A stretch of 64,000 nucleotides of DNA. It comes from Aquirhabdus sp. (GTDB taxonomy: Bacteria; Pseudomonadota; Gammaproteobacteria; Pseudomonadales; Moraxellaceae). The notes under the pieces are model-generated. The model saw nothing but the letters and a program-made list of their open reading frames with translations, did no database searches and was not told the origin of the DNA. Both the position numbers and the translations under genes were made by a program. The stretch spans positions 1 to 64,000 of the forward strand of contig JASLHI010000014.1 in NCBI GenBank assembly GCA_030149815.1. Reading direction: 5' to 3'. Below, piece by piece: positions 8,715 through 17,069 of the stretch (its first letter is position 1; every line of letters begins with the position of its first letter).

Positions 8715-9031
8715 GTTCCCTTGCCTCGTAGTGTTTTCATCACGTTAAGTATCACTTCTTGATCCTTCTGGTCAAGTGATTTCAAATCACGATAAAACAC
8801 CATCGCTTCATCATTCAAACCAGGCTCGGATTGATTCGGGTCAATCAGATAATCAATCGTCACTTTATAGTAATCCGCAATTTTCTTCAGCAACTCAGCA
8901 GATGGATTTGCGCTCTTGCCCTTCTCTAACTCCCAGATATGAGTCTTAGTAATCCCTATATTATCAGCGACTTGTTGTAATGATTCGCCTTTCTGGGCGC
9001 GTAAATCATAGAGTTTCGAGCCTAAGGACAT
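8711..9031 (-). CDS. XRE-family HTH transcriptional regulator
   Basis: A 106-residue protein with an N-terminal Cro/CI-type HTH (about residues 4-60: LYDLRAQKGESLQQVADNIG, HIWELEKGKSANPS) and a short C-terminal helical region. It is the partner of the overlapping ImmA-like protease gene. It is probably a repressor of its own promoter and of the divergent gene, because the intergenic region carries an 18-bp near-palindrome over one promoter and a matching half-site over the other. That regulatory role is an inference from layout and from XRE/ImmA pairs. Confidence 0.9.
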   Translation of the reverse strand: MSLGSKLYDLRAQKGESLQQVADNIGITKTHIWELEKGKSANPSAELLKKIADYYKVTIDYLIDPNQSEPGLNDEAMVFYRDLKSLDQKDQEVILNVMKTLRGKGT

Positions 9032-9060
9032 TTGTAATCTCCGAAAAAATAAATATGTGC

Positions 9061-9093
9061 ATTATAAAGGTGTTAGCCGATATGCGTAAGATA
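9061..9093 (-). promoter_or_regulatory. Putative XRE-immA promoter with operator half-site
   Basis: On the minus strand a perfect -10 TATAAT (9061-9066) lies 17 bases from a weak -35 TTACGC. That -35 overlaps CGTAAGATA (9085-9093, read on the plus strand), which repeats one arm of the palindrome at 9135-9152. This fits autoregulation by the XRE protein. Confidence 0.45.
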
Positions 9094-9120
9094 CACCCGA
9101 ACATATATGTATGTCACTAG

Positions 9121-9152
9121 TTGACAACATAATTCGTTAGATATATCTTACG
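9121..9152 (+). promoter_or_regulatory. Consensus-like promoter overlapped by an 18-bp near-palindrome
   Basis: TTGACA (9121-9126), a 17-base spacer and TATCTT (9144-9149) make a good sigma-70 promoter for the plus-strand gene. CGTTAGATATATCTTACG at 9135-9152 is a palindrome apart from one mismatched pair and covers the spacer and -10, the position of a repressor operator. Confidence 0.6.
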
Positions 9153-9210
9153 TTTTAGTTAGATTAAATCCATGAACACAATTTCAATACGACCATGAAG
9201 AGGCGACATT

Positions 9211-9990
9211 ATGAATAAGCACAATCAAACTGCCGTTTTTTATCAAGAAAAATGGGATATGCAATTCGGATACTCATCAGAGCACTTTAGAAAAAGTTTT
9301 GAAAATGGTTTTCATAAATATGTCGCAAAACATTTCGAAGAAGGCTTTTCTACAAATAGCACGCCTACGATCCATACACCTTTTGTGCAAGCAAAAACCA
9401 AACAAAATCGTTGGAAAGCATTTTTACTCAGTATGACTTCACGTCAAAAAATGAAAACTATTCAGGCGGAAAGTATTCAAGATAAGGCTTTCCCCCTACA
9501 AGATATACAACACGTTGTAGAACGCATGATGCATGACTTAAAACAAATCACCGATATTGTAGAAATTCGTTCGACATACCAAATTACAGAAGCGCAAATT
9601 GCCCAATGTTGTCATGACATTAAAATCTTGGCAGAAGGCGGTTACTTGGAGTTTGTCGATATTTCTCTACTCAGTCATAGTGACAAGCACACTCATCGAG
9701 TTGAGCAAAAAGCATATCGTTTTGAGATGAATAGCGCTGGAAAGAAAGTCAAAACCAATCGACCGAATAGTGTGTTTATGTCTCAAGATGATAAATCTCA
9801 ACCCGCACTTCGAATCGTGATGAAATACAATGCCAATTACACACGTGATACGCAAATTAACTTGGAATCACAATTATTTGCTGCATGGAAAGCTGCGTAT
9901 TGCGACATCACGCATAGTCCTTTGTGTGCGGATATTGACCGAGACTACTCATGTAATGGTTATGCCATTCAACGAAAGATTTTTTGCTAA
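9211..9990 (+). CDS. Unknown protein; possible bacterial HORMA family 1-like domain
   Basis: A 259-residue soluble protein with GAGGCGA about 9 bases before the ATG. Residues 1-95 are Lys/Gln/His-rich with no recognised domain. Residues 98-259 resemble, by eye, bacterial HORMA family 1 proteins: a helix VVERMMHDLKQI, a second helix ending in LAEGGYLEFVDISL, a strand region, and the closing motif DRDYSCNGYAIQRKIF, where I recall family members ending D-x-x-YS-x-G-G-x-x-L-x-R. The similarity is weak and unverified. HORMA proteins in CBASS work with CD-NTase and TRIP13-like genes, none of which is here. The gene is a lone, tightly controlled transcription unit divergent from XRE-ImmA, with its own terminator. 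Safest label: hypothetical protein. Confidence 0.6.
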   Translation: MNKHNQTAVFYQEKWDMQFGYSSEHFRKSFENGFHKYVAKHFEEGFSTNSTPTIHTPFVQAKTKQNRWKAFLLSMTSRQKMKTIQAESIQDKAFPLQDIQHVVERMMHDLKQITDIVEIRSTYQITEAQIAQCCHDIKILAEGGYLEFVDISLLSHSDKHTHRVEQKAYRFEMNSAGKKVKTNRPNSVFMSQDDKSQPALRIVMKYNANYTRDTQINLESQLFAAWKAAYCDITHSPLCADIDRDYSCNGYAIQRKIFC

Positions 9991-10013
9991 TCCAATAAAG
10001 CTCCAAAAATCAG

Positions 10014-10036
10014 AAAACCCGCCGTAGCGGGTTTTT
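10014..10036 (+). terminator. Rho-independent terminator
   Basis: AAAACCCGC-CGTA-GCGGGTTTTT: a 9-bp GC-rich stem, tetraloop and T run 24 bases past the stop of the HORMA-like gene. The A run also lets it work for the minus-strand small gene. Confidence 0.92.
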
Positions 10037-10066
10037 CTAATAAGTCAAATGATGTGATTCAAATGG

Positions 10067-10330
10067 CTATGAATGGGCAAAATTCTTTTGCAACCGTCCT
10101 CGTATTTTTTCAACCAGTGCAGTCAGTTCAAGTCTTAGCAATAAGCGAACCGCTTTTGGAAAATCAGATCGTTTATTTTTGAACGTCAACATCAAAAACT
10201 CTATTTTATTTGCATATGACAAATGAGGACTTGCACCCTCAATTGCCAACTGTAAACAGAAGCGATCAAGCTCGAGATCAATTTGAGGGGCAACGTATGG
10301 CTCATCTAAAACAGTGTTCAAGGTTGTCAT
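10067..10330 (-). CDS. Small hypothetical protein (87 aa)
   Basis: An 87-residue, mostly helical, cytoplasmic-looking protein: an acidic N-terminal half (LDEPYVAPQIDLELDRFCL) and a basic C-terminal half (KNKRSDFPKAVRLLLRL, KIRGRLQKNF). No family recognised. The ATG has GGAG about 14 bases upstream, a poor spacing. It lies downstream of cysS on the same strand with a gap of about 190 bases and ends at the shared terminator. An opposing plus-strand frame overlaps it, but that one has no plausible composition and runs into cysS. Confidence 0.5.
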   Translation of the reverse strand: MTTLNTVLDEPYVAPQIDLELDRFCLQLAIEGASPHLSYANKIEFLMLTFKNKRSDFPKAVRLLLRLELTALVEKIRGRLQKNFAHS

Positions 10331-10519
10331 ATTGCGCAGGCTCCAGAGAGTTTCATAGAAGTTACAAGGTAGAAGATAAGCAGGTTTTATGCCAAGACTT
10401 AAATCTACTTTGTATATATGAAACTAATAAGAAACCTCGCAACAAACCGCCTATATTTCGTACATTTAGGATCTTTAATGTGATCAAGTGTGCAAAAAAT
10501 GAGTTACATGTATCAATAG

Positions 10520-11980
10520 TTACTCACCACGGCGCCATGTCGTACCGTTTTTACTATCTTCAAGTACCACACCTGCTTCTAATAAGTTTTTACGAATTTG
10601 ATCAGCCAAAGCAAAATCTTTGGCAGCCTTAGCATTTTGACGTGCTTCGATTTGCTGTTCGATTTGTTCTGCTGTTAATCCCTGTCCTGCATCCGCTTCA
10701 CCTTGCAGAAACTCAACAGGATTACTTTGTAATAAGCCTAAAACTACACCAAGCTTTTGCAAAACACTAGCAAGACCTAGTGCTTGAGCGCGTTCTTCAG
10801 TCGATTCAAGTCGTAATACGCGATTGATTTCACGTGTTAATTCAAACAAGGTAGCTACAGCTTCTGGCGTATTAAAGTCATCATTCATTGCTGCATTAAA
10901 ACGTGCCTCAATCTTTTCGACTAAATCCTGATTTTGCTCACTCAACGTCACATTCGTTTCATGTAACTCACCAACTGCTTTCAGAGTCTGATAAAAACGT
11001 GAGATTGCTTGTTTTGCATCTTTGAGCGCACTATCCGAGAAGTTCAGCGGACTACGATAATGACTGCTCACAATAAAATAGCGAATTACTTCTGGTGCAA
11101 ACTGCTGCATCACATCACGAATGGTGAAGAAATTGCCTAATGACTTAGACATTTTCTCACCATCCACATTCACGAAGCCAACATGCAGCCATGTGTTGAC
11201 ATAAGTTTCACCAGTTGCAGCTTCACTTTGTGCAATTTCATTTTCATGGTGTGGAAATAACAAATCTCCACCGCCACCATGAATATCAAAGTGATTACCC
11301 AGATTACAGGTCGACATCGCGGAACATTCGATATGCCACCCCGGACGACCTGTTCCCCATGGTGACTCCCATGCTGGCTCGTTCGGTTTGGCTAATTTCC
11401 ACAATACAAAATCAGAAGGATTTTTCTTATCTGAATCGACATCAACACGTGCACCAGCTTGTAGATCATCTTGCACACGACCTGATAGACGACCATATTT
11501 TGGAAAAGAATTTACTGAATAGTAGACATCACCACCCTCTACGGCATAAGCATGATCCTTATTAATCAGCGTACCAATCATGCCCTGCATTTCATCAATG
11601 TATTCAGTCGCAAGTGGAGATAAATCTGGACGCGCACAACCTAAACGATCAGCGTCTTCGTTCATCGCATCAATAAACCGTGACGTAAGAGACTGAATCG
11701 ACTCTTTGTTTTCATTGGCGCGAGCAATAATTTTGTCGTCAATATCGGTGATATTGCGTACATATTTTACCTGCCAACCTTGAGATCGTAGAAAACGCAC
11801 CATGTAATCAAACGACACCATGACACGCGCATGACCAATATGACAGTAGTCATAAACAGTCATCCCACACACATATAGTCCGATCTGTCCAGCAACACGC
11901 GGCACAAAGACTTCTTTGCGGCGAGTTTCAGAGTTATGCAGAGAGAGTGAACTTGGCGTGTGCTGCGATTCGTGTGACAT
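10520..11980 (-). CDS. cysS: Cysteinyl-tRNA synthetase
   Basis: Charges tRNA-Cys with cysteine. Class I signatures are present: YCHIGHARV (HIGH motif), zinc ligands beginning with CGMTVYD and GWHIECSAM plus HHENEIAQSE, and GEKMSKSLGN (KMSKS). The start MSHESQH is preferred since AAAGGA lies 7 bases upstream. The protein is 486 residues long, slightly longer than the E. coli enzyme owing to an N-terminal tail of about 20 residues and an insertion near QGEADAGQGL in the C-terminal domain. Confidence 0.97.
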   Translation of the reverse strand: MSHESQHTPSSLSLHNSETRRKEVFVPRVAGQIGLYVCGMTVYDYCHIGHARVMVSFDYMVRFLRSQGWQVKYVRNITDIDDKIIARANENKESIQSLTSRFIDAMNEDADRLGCARPDLSPLATEYIDEMQGMIGTLINKDHAYAVEGGDVYYSVNSFPKYGRLSGRVQDDLQAGARVDVDSDKKNPSDFVLWKLAKPNEPAWESPWGTGRPGWHIECSAMSTCNLGNHFDIHGGGGDLLFPHHENEIAQSEAATGETYVNTWLHVGFVNVDGEKMSKSLGNFFTIRDVMQQFAPEVIRYFIVSSHYRSPLNFSDSALKDAKQAISRFYQTLKAVGELHETNVTLSEQNQDLVEKIEARFNAAMNDDFNTPEAVATLFELTREINRVLRLESTEERAQALGLASVLQKLGVVLGLLQSNPVEFLQGEADAGQGLTAEQIEQQIEARQNAKAAKDFALADQIRKNLLEAGVVLEDSKNGTTWRRGE

Positions 11981-12307
11981 GAAGCATCCTTTAACAACAG
12001 GCAAAAGAAAATGAACAAAATTAAAAGTGAAGCATTATATGATAAGAGACATAACCTAGCGCGATAAATTAACACAAGTTGTTACTTAGCAGCAGACCTT
12101 CAATGTTTGATGTAATCTTTGACGCAATATATTTGCAGATTTTTAAAAAGAATTATTTACGAATCAACAGCCAAGAATCTACTACAAAAGCACCTGTAAT
12201 ATACCAAATGACTGTAGAATCACTTTGCGTTCGCTTTGTGCTTTTTGTCATAATGCACCATCTTTATACCAATATATTGGAAGTTGTTCATCAACTTGGA
12301 TCACTCA
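11981..12307. other. Divergent intergenic region between cysS and kdsD
   Basis: Holds no convincing gene. A candidate sigma-70 promoter for kdsD onward is TTGCGT (12225-12230), an 18-base spacer and CATAAT (12249-12254). The cysS promoter must also lie here but no strong match stood out. Confidence 0.4.
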
Positions 12308-13309
12308 ATGCCTACTACACCCATTCAGCTTGCGCCAAATCGTTTACTGACTTCTGCCTTGGCAACCATTTCGACAGAACAACATGCGCTTGATGTACTG
12401 AAGGGCGAATTAGATGATCGCTTTGAAGATGCGTGTCGTCTGCTTCTTGCTTGTAAAGGCAAGGTTGTCGTCACGGGCATGGGTAAATCTGGACATATCG
12501 GACGTAAAATTGCAGCAACCTTTGCCTCAACTGGAACGCCCGCATTTTTTATGCATCCTGGTGAAGCCAGTCATGGTGACTTAGGGATGCTGACCAAAGA
12601 TGACGTATTGATTGCGATTTCTAATTCTGGTGAAAGCAGTGAAATTCTGACTTTACTACCTGTTATTAAACGCCATTTGATTCCCCTCATTACCATTACT
12701 AGTGGTCAAAATTCAACAATGGCACGTTTTGCCGATGTTGCGCTAACATTGGGTGATAGCCCAGAGGCCTGTCCTCTTGGACTTGCACCGACATCCAGTA
12801 CGACTACAACACTAGTACTTGGTGATGCTTTAGCAGTTGCGTTATTGGATGTTCGTGGATTCACCGCTGATGATTTTGCACTATCTCATCCAGGTGGTGC
12901 TTTAGGTCGACGTTTATTAACGCGCGTCACAGATATCATGCATGATGGTGACTTGATTCCCATCGTTAAAGCAGGAACTTCCCTTGCCGACTCATTACTC
13001 GAAATGACTCAAAAAGGTCTTGGCATGACTGCAATCGTGGATCAAAATCATAAATTATTAGGCTTATTTACAGATGGTGATTTACGTCGCGTACTCAAAC
13101 AATCTGTACTATCACACGATTTATTAAACCAGCCAATTGAACATTTAATGACTAAGAATCCAATCACGGTATCGCCGCAAATATTGGCAGCCGAAGCATT
13201 AGCTGTTATGGAAAAGCGTAAAATTAACAGTATATTAGTCCTAGATAAAGAACAACAACTCGTCGGTGCACTGAATATGCACGATCTTCTACAAGCAGGG
13301 GTCATGTAA
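12308..13309 (+). CDS. kdsD: Arabinose-5-phosphate isomerase
   Basis: Interconverts ribulose 5-phosphate and arabinose 5-phosphate, the first committed step to Kdo for lipopolysaccharide. An SIS domain (about residues 40-175: VVVTGMGKSGHIGRKIA, STGTPAFFMHPGEASHGDLGM, ISNSGES) is followed by a pair of CBS domains (about 205-333: DIMHDG, LLGLFTDGDLRR, LMTKNPITV). The start MPTTPIQ is chosen as the first ATG and gives 333 residues, close to E. coli KdsD; an upstream TTG is less likely. The stop codon touches the start of kdsC, and the five genes to lptB read as one operon. Confidence 0.95.
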   Translation: MPTTPIQLAPNRLLTSALATISTEQHALDVLKGELDDRFEDACRLLLACKGKVVVTGMGKSGHIGRKIAATFASTGTPAFFMHPGEASHGDLGMLTKDDVLIAISNSGESSEILTLLPVIKRHLIPLITITSGQNSTMARFADVALTLGDSPEACPLGLAPTSSTTTTLVLGDALAVALLDVRGFTADDFALSHPGGALGRRLLTRVTDIMHDGDLIPIVKAGTSLADSLLEMTQKGLGMTAIVDQNHKLLGLFTDGDLRRVLKQSVLSHDLLNQPIEHLMTKNPITVSPQILAAEALAVMEKRKINSILVLDKEQQLVGALNMHDLLQAGVM

Positions 13310-13879
13310 ATGGCATCGTATAGCGTGCAAGAACGCGCAAGACAAATTCGCCTATTAGTTTTAGATGTCGATGGTATTTTAAGTGATGGTCGTTTGACCT
13401 TCACCAATACTGGTGATGAATTAAAATCTTTTGATGTCCAAGATGGTTTTGGTTTGAAATGCATTCAAGATGCAGGCATTCAAGTTGCAGTGATCACAGG
13501 TCGTTCAAGTTTGATCGTCCACCATCGTATGCAATCACTCAAAATTCCTCACATCATCCAAGGTCGTGAAGACAAAGGCATTGCGCTTCGTGAGTTGTGC
13601 GATGAAATTGGAATCGATTTACAAGAAACAGCTTATATGGGCGATGACTGGCCAGACTTAACCGCACTTGGACTGGTCGGTTTAGCATTAACAGCGCCAA
13701 ATGCGCATGTTGAAGTGCGCAAACGCGTGCATTTAGTGACCCAAGCTCGCGGTGGTCAAGGTGCTGTACGTGAAGTATGTGATTTACTACTCGTCGCGCA
13801 AGGAAAATATGATGAAGTTCTTGCGCATTACACGCGCTCATTCAACGAGAACTCTATCCAAGATAAGAGTTATCCATGA
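13310..13879 (+). CDS. kdsC: Kdo-8-phosphate phosphatase
   Basis: HAD-superfamily phosphatase that removes the phosphate from Kdo 8-phosphate. Visible motifs: LDVDGILSDG (nucleophile Asp), VITGRSS and MGDDWPDL (metal-binding motif IV), with a conserved Lys in GREDKG. There is no cap domain, as expected of this tetrameric C0-type enzyme, and 189 residues is the usual size. It starts immediately after the kdsD stop and overlaps lptC by four bases, so translation is probably coupled. Confidence 0.95.
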   Translation: MASYSVQERARQIRLLVLDVDGILSDGRLTFTNTGDELKSFDVQDGFGLKCIQDAGIQVAVITGRSSLIVHHRMQSLKIPHIIQGREDKGIALRELCDEIGIDLQETAYMGDDWPDLTALGLVGLALTAPNAHVEVRKRVHLVTQARGGQGAVREVCDLLLVAQGKYDEVLAHYTRSFNENSIQDKSYP

Positions 13880-14436
13880 GTACGAGTCGACTCTACTTAA
13901 TCGCGCTTATTTTTATAGGCGTTGCTGTGCTTTTTTATACTTTAAATCGAGAGAAAGTAAAGCCTGCTGTAGCAACTCACTCTGATATTGATTTTTCAGC
14001 AACAACAATTGTTGCAACTCAAACAGATGATCAAGGTTTTGTTCAACGCACATTGAATGCAGATACACTACGCCACTATCCGCAAGATAATCGGATGGAA
14101 TTAGATCGCATCACGAGCTTTTTATACAAACAGGGTGTTCCTCAAACAACTATCGTCGCAGACCATGCGATCAGCCTGCAAAATAATGATAAAGTGATAC
14201 TCACAGGTAATGTACATGTGCAACAATTAGCATCGTATCAACATGCTGCAACAGATCTTTATACAACGATATTAAATGGATATCCAAAAACCAAAAAAAT
14301 TGATACAGATCAAGTTGTGACAATTAAAAGTGCCCAATCCAATATTGTTTCACAAGGCGTTCGCGCTGACTTAAATACAGGTCAATACGAATTTTTTAAA
14401 CCCAACGGAATTTATGTCGCTCCTCCACGCCCATAG
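13876..14436 (+). CDS. lptC: LPS export protein LptC
   Basis: Bitopic inner-membrane protein linking the LptBFG transporter to periplasmic LptA. One N-terminal transmembrane segment (LYLIALIFIGVAVLFYTL, residues 5-22) is followed by a periplasmic beta-jellyroll (about 45-180). The C-terminal half has the alternating pattern of the family, with VILTGNVHVQQ and ADLNTGQYEFF. It is 186 residues long, normal size. It overlaps kdsC (ATGA) and is followed by lptA after 24 bases. Confidence 0.93.
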   Translation: MSTSRLYLIALIFIGVAVLFYTLNREKVKPAVATHSDIDFSATTIVATQTDDQGFVQRTLNADTLRHYPQDNRMELDRITSFLYKQGVPQTTIVADHAISLQNNDKVILTGNVHVQQLASYQHAATDLYTTILNGYPKTKKIDTDQVVTIKSAQSNIVSQGVRADLNTGQYEFFKPNGIYVAPPRP

Positions 14437-14460
14437 ATCAGTGTAACAAGGTTAATTATT

Positions 14461-15045
14461 ATGGTCCGTATCTTACTCCCGCTTGCAGGTGCTTTATTGG
14501 TGGCGACGTTGACACCAGTAGCGTATGCGCTCGACAGCGATCGTGATGCGCCAGTGCACCTCGAAGCTGATCACGCGACGTATAACCAACAAACAGGCGT
14601 AACCGTATACACTGGAAACGTGATCGTCACACAAGGCACGATTCGCTTACAAGCCGACAGTGTTATCGCAAATTTGGATGGTAATCGTACCATCAAGAAT
14701 GTCACTGCCACAGGAAAACCTGCAAAGTTTCAACAGAAAGTGAGCCCAGACAAAGGCATCGTTTATGGTGATGGCGATCAACTGTATTACGACGCAACAA
14801 CATCGCAGTTAACGCTGACTGGTCACGCACACCTCACTCAAGACGGGTCAAGCTTTAATGGCAATACCCTTCGTTATGGCATGACACAAGGCGATATTGA
14901 AGGCAATGGTAATACACAGCAACGTGTGCAAATGGTCATTCCACCTAGCGCAACCCGCTCTGGTACACCTACAAAACTAACACCTACTCCTAAGCCAGTC
15001 ATAGCACCAATAACAGTGCCTCAAACTACGCCTCAGCCCAAATAA
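14461..15045 (+). CDS. lptA: LPS transport periplasmic protein LptA
   Basis: Forms the periplasmic bridge that carries lipopolysaccharide. A signal peptide ends near VAYALD (about residue 23). The beta-jellyroll (about 30-160) shows PVHLEADHATYNQQTGVTVY, GNVIVTQGTIRLQADS and GNTLRYGMTQGDIEG, typical of the OstA/LptA fold. The C-terminal 35 residues are Pro/Thr-rich and low complexity. AAGG lies about 10 bases before the ATG. Confidence 0.93.
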   Translation: MVRILLPLAGALLVATLTPVAYALDSDRDAPVHLEADHATYNQQTGVTVYTGNVIVTQGTIRLQADSVIANLDGNRTIKNVTATGKPAKFQQKVSPDKGIVYGDGDQLYYDATTSQLTLTGHAHLTQDGSSFNGNTLRYGMTQGDIEGNGNTQQRVQMVIPPSATRSGTPTKLTPTPKPVIAPITVPQTTPQPK

Positions 15046-15090
15046 AACAGAATGAAATACACGTTCATTCTTCAATAATAGGTTTCGATA

Positions 15091-15849
15091 ATGCCCCAAC
15101 AATCGTCCACTCAAATACCGCGTAAGGTTTTGACCATTGAAAATCTCGCCAAAACATACGACAAACGCCAAGTCGTGCGTGATGTGTCGTTTCAGCTCAC
15201 TAGTGGTCAGATTGTAGGTTTACTTGGACCCAATGGTGCGGGAAAAACAACGAGCTTTTATATGCTGGTTGGATTGGTTCAAATGGATCACGGTCGTATT
15301 TTTTTAGATGACAAAGATCTTTCTCCGCTGGCAATGCACGAGCGCGCTCGCCGTGGAATTGGCTACTTACCACAAGAACCATCTATTTTTAGGAAGTTAT
15401 CCATCGCTGATAACATCATGGCAATCCTTGAAACGCGCACCGACCTCACTAAATCCGAAAAAAATGCCAAGCTAGAATTACTACTAGAAGAATTCCAGAT
15501 TACCCATATTCGTAAATCACTGGGAATGAGTGTTTCTGGTGGCGAACGTCGACGTGCGGAAATTGCACGTGCACTTGCGCTAGATCCAACATTTATTTTG
15601 CTAGATGAGCCTTTTGCTGGGGTTGATCCAATTTCTGTGGCTGAAATTAAGAAAATTATCGAAGGTCTAAAATGCCGTGGCATTGGCGTGCTCATTACTG
15701 ACCACAATGTCCGTGAAACACTCGCCATTTGTGAGAAAGCTTATATTGTTAGCGAAGGTGCCGTCATTGCAGAAGGCACACCTAATGAAGTACTGACCAA
15801 TGAATTAGTTCGCCAAGTTTATTTGGGTGATGATTTTAGGTTAGTTTAG
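15091..15849 (+). CDS. lptB: LPS export ABC transporter ATP-binding protein LptB
   Basis: Cytoplasmic ATPase that powers lipopolysaccharide extraction through LptF and LptG (not in the window). Complete ABC motifs: GPNGAGKTT (Walker A), YLPQEPSIF (Q-loop region), SVSGGERRRAEIARAL (signature), FILLDEPFAGVD (Walker B) and ITDHNVRE (switch His). It is 252 residues long. It is the last gene of the kdsD-lptB run; about 290 bases without a gene follow. Confidence 0.97.
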   Translation: MPQQSSTQIPRKVLTIENLAKTYDKRQVVRDVSFQLTSGQIVGLLGPNGAGKTTSFYMLVGLVQMDHGRIFLDDKDLSPLAMHERARRGIGYLPQEPSIFRKLSIADNIMAILETRTDLTKSEKNAKLELLLEEFQITHIRKSLGMSVSGGERRRAEIARALALDPTFILLDEPFAGVDPISVAEIKKIIEGLKCRGIGVLITDHNVRETLAICEKAYIVSEGAVIAEGTPNEVLTNELVRQVYLGDDFRLV

Positions 15850-15914
15850 ATCTTCTCTATTAAGGTCTATTTAGGCTTCTAGAAAAAATCATTTCAAATC
15901 ATATTTCGGCACAC

Positions 15915-15961
15915 TTCGACTCCGCAAAGTAGAGCTGCATAGCTCGTTGATCGGAGTCGAA
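15915..15961. repeat. Nested inverted repeat after lptB
   Basis: TTCGACTCCG (15915-15924) pairs with CGGAGTCGAA (15952-15961), and inside it GAGCT-GCAT-AGCTC forms a second hairpin. There is no T tract. It resembles dispersed palindromic elements seen in Acinetobacter intergenic regions, a recollection not checked here. Confidence 0.55.
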
Positions 15962-16142
15962 ACGCGCTGAAAAAATCCAAAAACTCTAATTTTTCAAAAC
16001 TCCAACACGCCCTTGTCTTTTTCATTGAAAGATTTGTGAAATCAAATATCAACAAGCCAGTACTTGATTAAAGTTTTTAATACAGGAAGATTGGTGACAT
16101 CTGTTATTGTTCAATCACACGTTTTCAAACATGGACCCTAAT

Positions 16143-16970
16143 ATGATGCAATCTCTTAAAACTACGGCTCTTTCTCAAAAAATTAAATCCGTAATTATTG
16201 CAAGCAGCCTTGCACTCAGTTTTTCCGCTTTTGCAGACAACTCGGAGACGATCAATGCTGTTGGTCAATTTGCGAGTGCGATGGGAGCTCAAGGAGGAGC
16301 AAATTCTGGTACTTACAACCAAATTGGACAAATTGCTAATGCGATGAATGGCCAACAAAATGTAGGAGCCACAAATAGCTCCAGTAACTTAGGACAAGCT
16401 GCACAGTATGCGAATGCTCTCGGTATAGGTGCAGGCTCAACAGCAAACACCCCTCAAACCACACCACCAGTGTTGTATTCAGACAATGAGCTGAAAGCAA
16501 TGGATTGTATGAATCTCGAACTCGCAAGTACTCGCCAGAACAACGCGATTACTCAGACTAAAAACAACGCCACAGATTTACTCGCCGCTGAAAAAGAAGC
16601 TGCTGGACAACAAAAAAGTAAAGCGAGTGCAGCCGCAGATATAGGAGCAATGCTACTCGCTCAACGCGGAGGTAAAACAGGTGAATATGCAAAAATGTAT
16701 CAAGGTATGCAAGGTGACCCAAATGCAACAAGTAATGCCCTTGATATCGAAATCAAAAACCTTTCTAAAATGAACGAGCAAGCCTCTGAAATTAAGATTT
16801 ATCAAAAATATAAAAACTGCCCAGATACAGCAGTAGCTGCTCCTCCAGTCATACAAACTGCTCCAGTTGCGGTGACTCCTGCAGTTGCAGCATCAACATC
16901 CACAACAACCAAAAGTACAGCAGCAAAGAAAAAAACCAAAAAGAAAGTCGTTAAAAAGACCACCAACTAA
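16143..16970 (+). CDS. Exported hypothetical protein with Lys-rich tail
   Basis: About 275 residues. The N-terminal signal (SVIIASSLALSFSAFA) ends in a good signal-peptidase site before DNSET. Next come Gly/Asn/Gln/Ala-rich near-repeats (NAVGQFASAMGAQGG, NQIGQIANAMNGQQN, GQAAQYANALGIGAG, about 16 residues per unit), a helical middle part, and a tail of alternating Lys/Thr/Ala (AAKKKTKKKVVKK). Two Cys residues (in MDCMN and KNCPD) could form a disulfide. No family recognised. ATG 16143 and ATG 16146 are alternatives, neither with a clear ribosome site; ATG 16131 is also possible. Confidence 0.7.
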   Translation: MMQSLKTTALSQKIKSVIIASSLALSFSAFADNSETINAVGQFASAMGAQGGANSGTYNQIGQIANAMNGQQNVGATNSSSNLGQAAQYANALGIGAGSTANTPQTTPPVLYSDNELKAMDCMNLELASTRQNNAITQTKNNATDLLAAEKEAAGQQKSKASAAADIGAMLLAQRGGKTGEYAKMYQGMQGDPNATSNALDIEIKNLSKMNEQASEIKIYQKYKNCPDTAVAAPPVIQTAPVAVTPAVAASTSTTTKSTAAKKKTKKKVVKKTTN

Positions 16971-17001
16971 GCCAAGCTTTGTTGCTCGGTAAACTCAAAG
17001 A

Positions 17002-17036
17002 AAAAAGGAAGGCATAAAATCTATGCCTTCCTTTTT
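17002..17036. terminator. Bidirectional terminator
   Basis: A 15-bp perfect stem, AAAAAGGAAGGCATA and TATGCCTTCCTTTTT, with a 5-base loop lies between the convergent exported-protein and crotonase genes. Confidence 0.93.
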
Positions 17037-17069
17037 GAATCTGAATGTTTCAAATCTGAAGACTTGTCA

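Noticed and set aside
9211..9990. A complete CBASS defence operon
   Set aside because: The HORMA-like reading is weak and no CD-NTase, TRIP13-like ATPase or CBASS effector occurs nearby.
10210..10632. Plus-strand open frame of 140 codons
   Set aside because: Overlaps the 87-residue minus-strand gene and the 3' end of cysS; composition is not protein-like.
12079..12393. Plus-strand frame of 104 codons ahead of kdsD
   Set aside because: Runs out of frame into kdsD and has no plausible start signal; most of it is promoter region.
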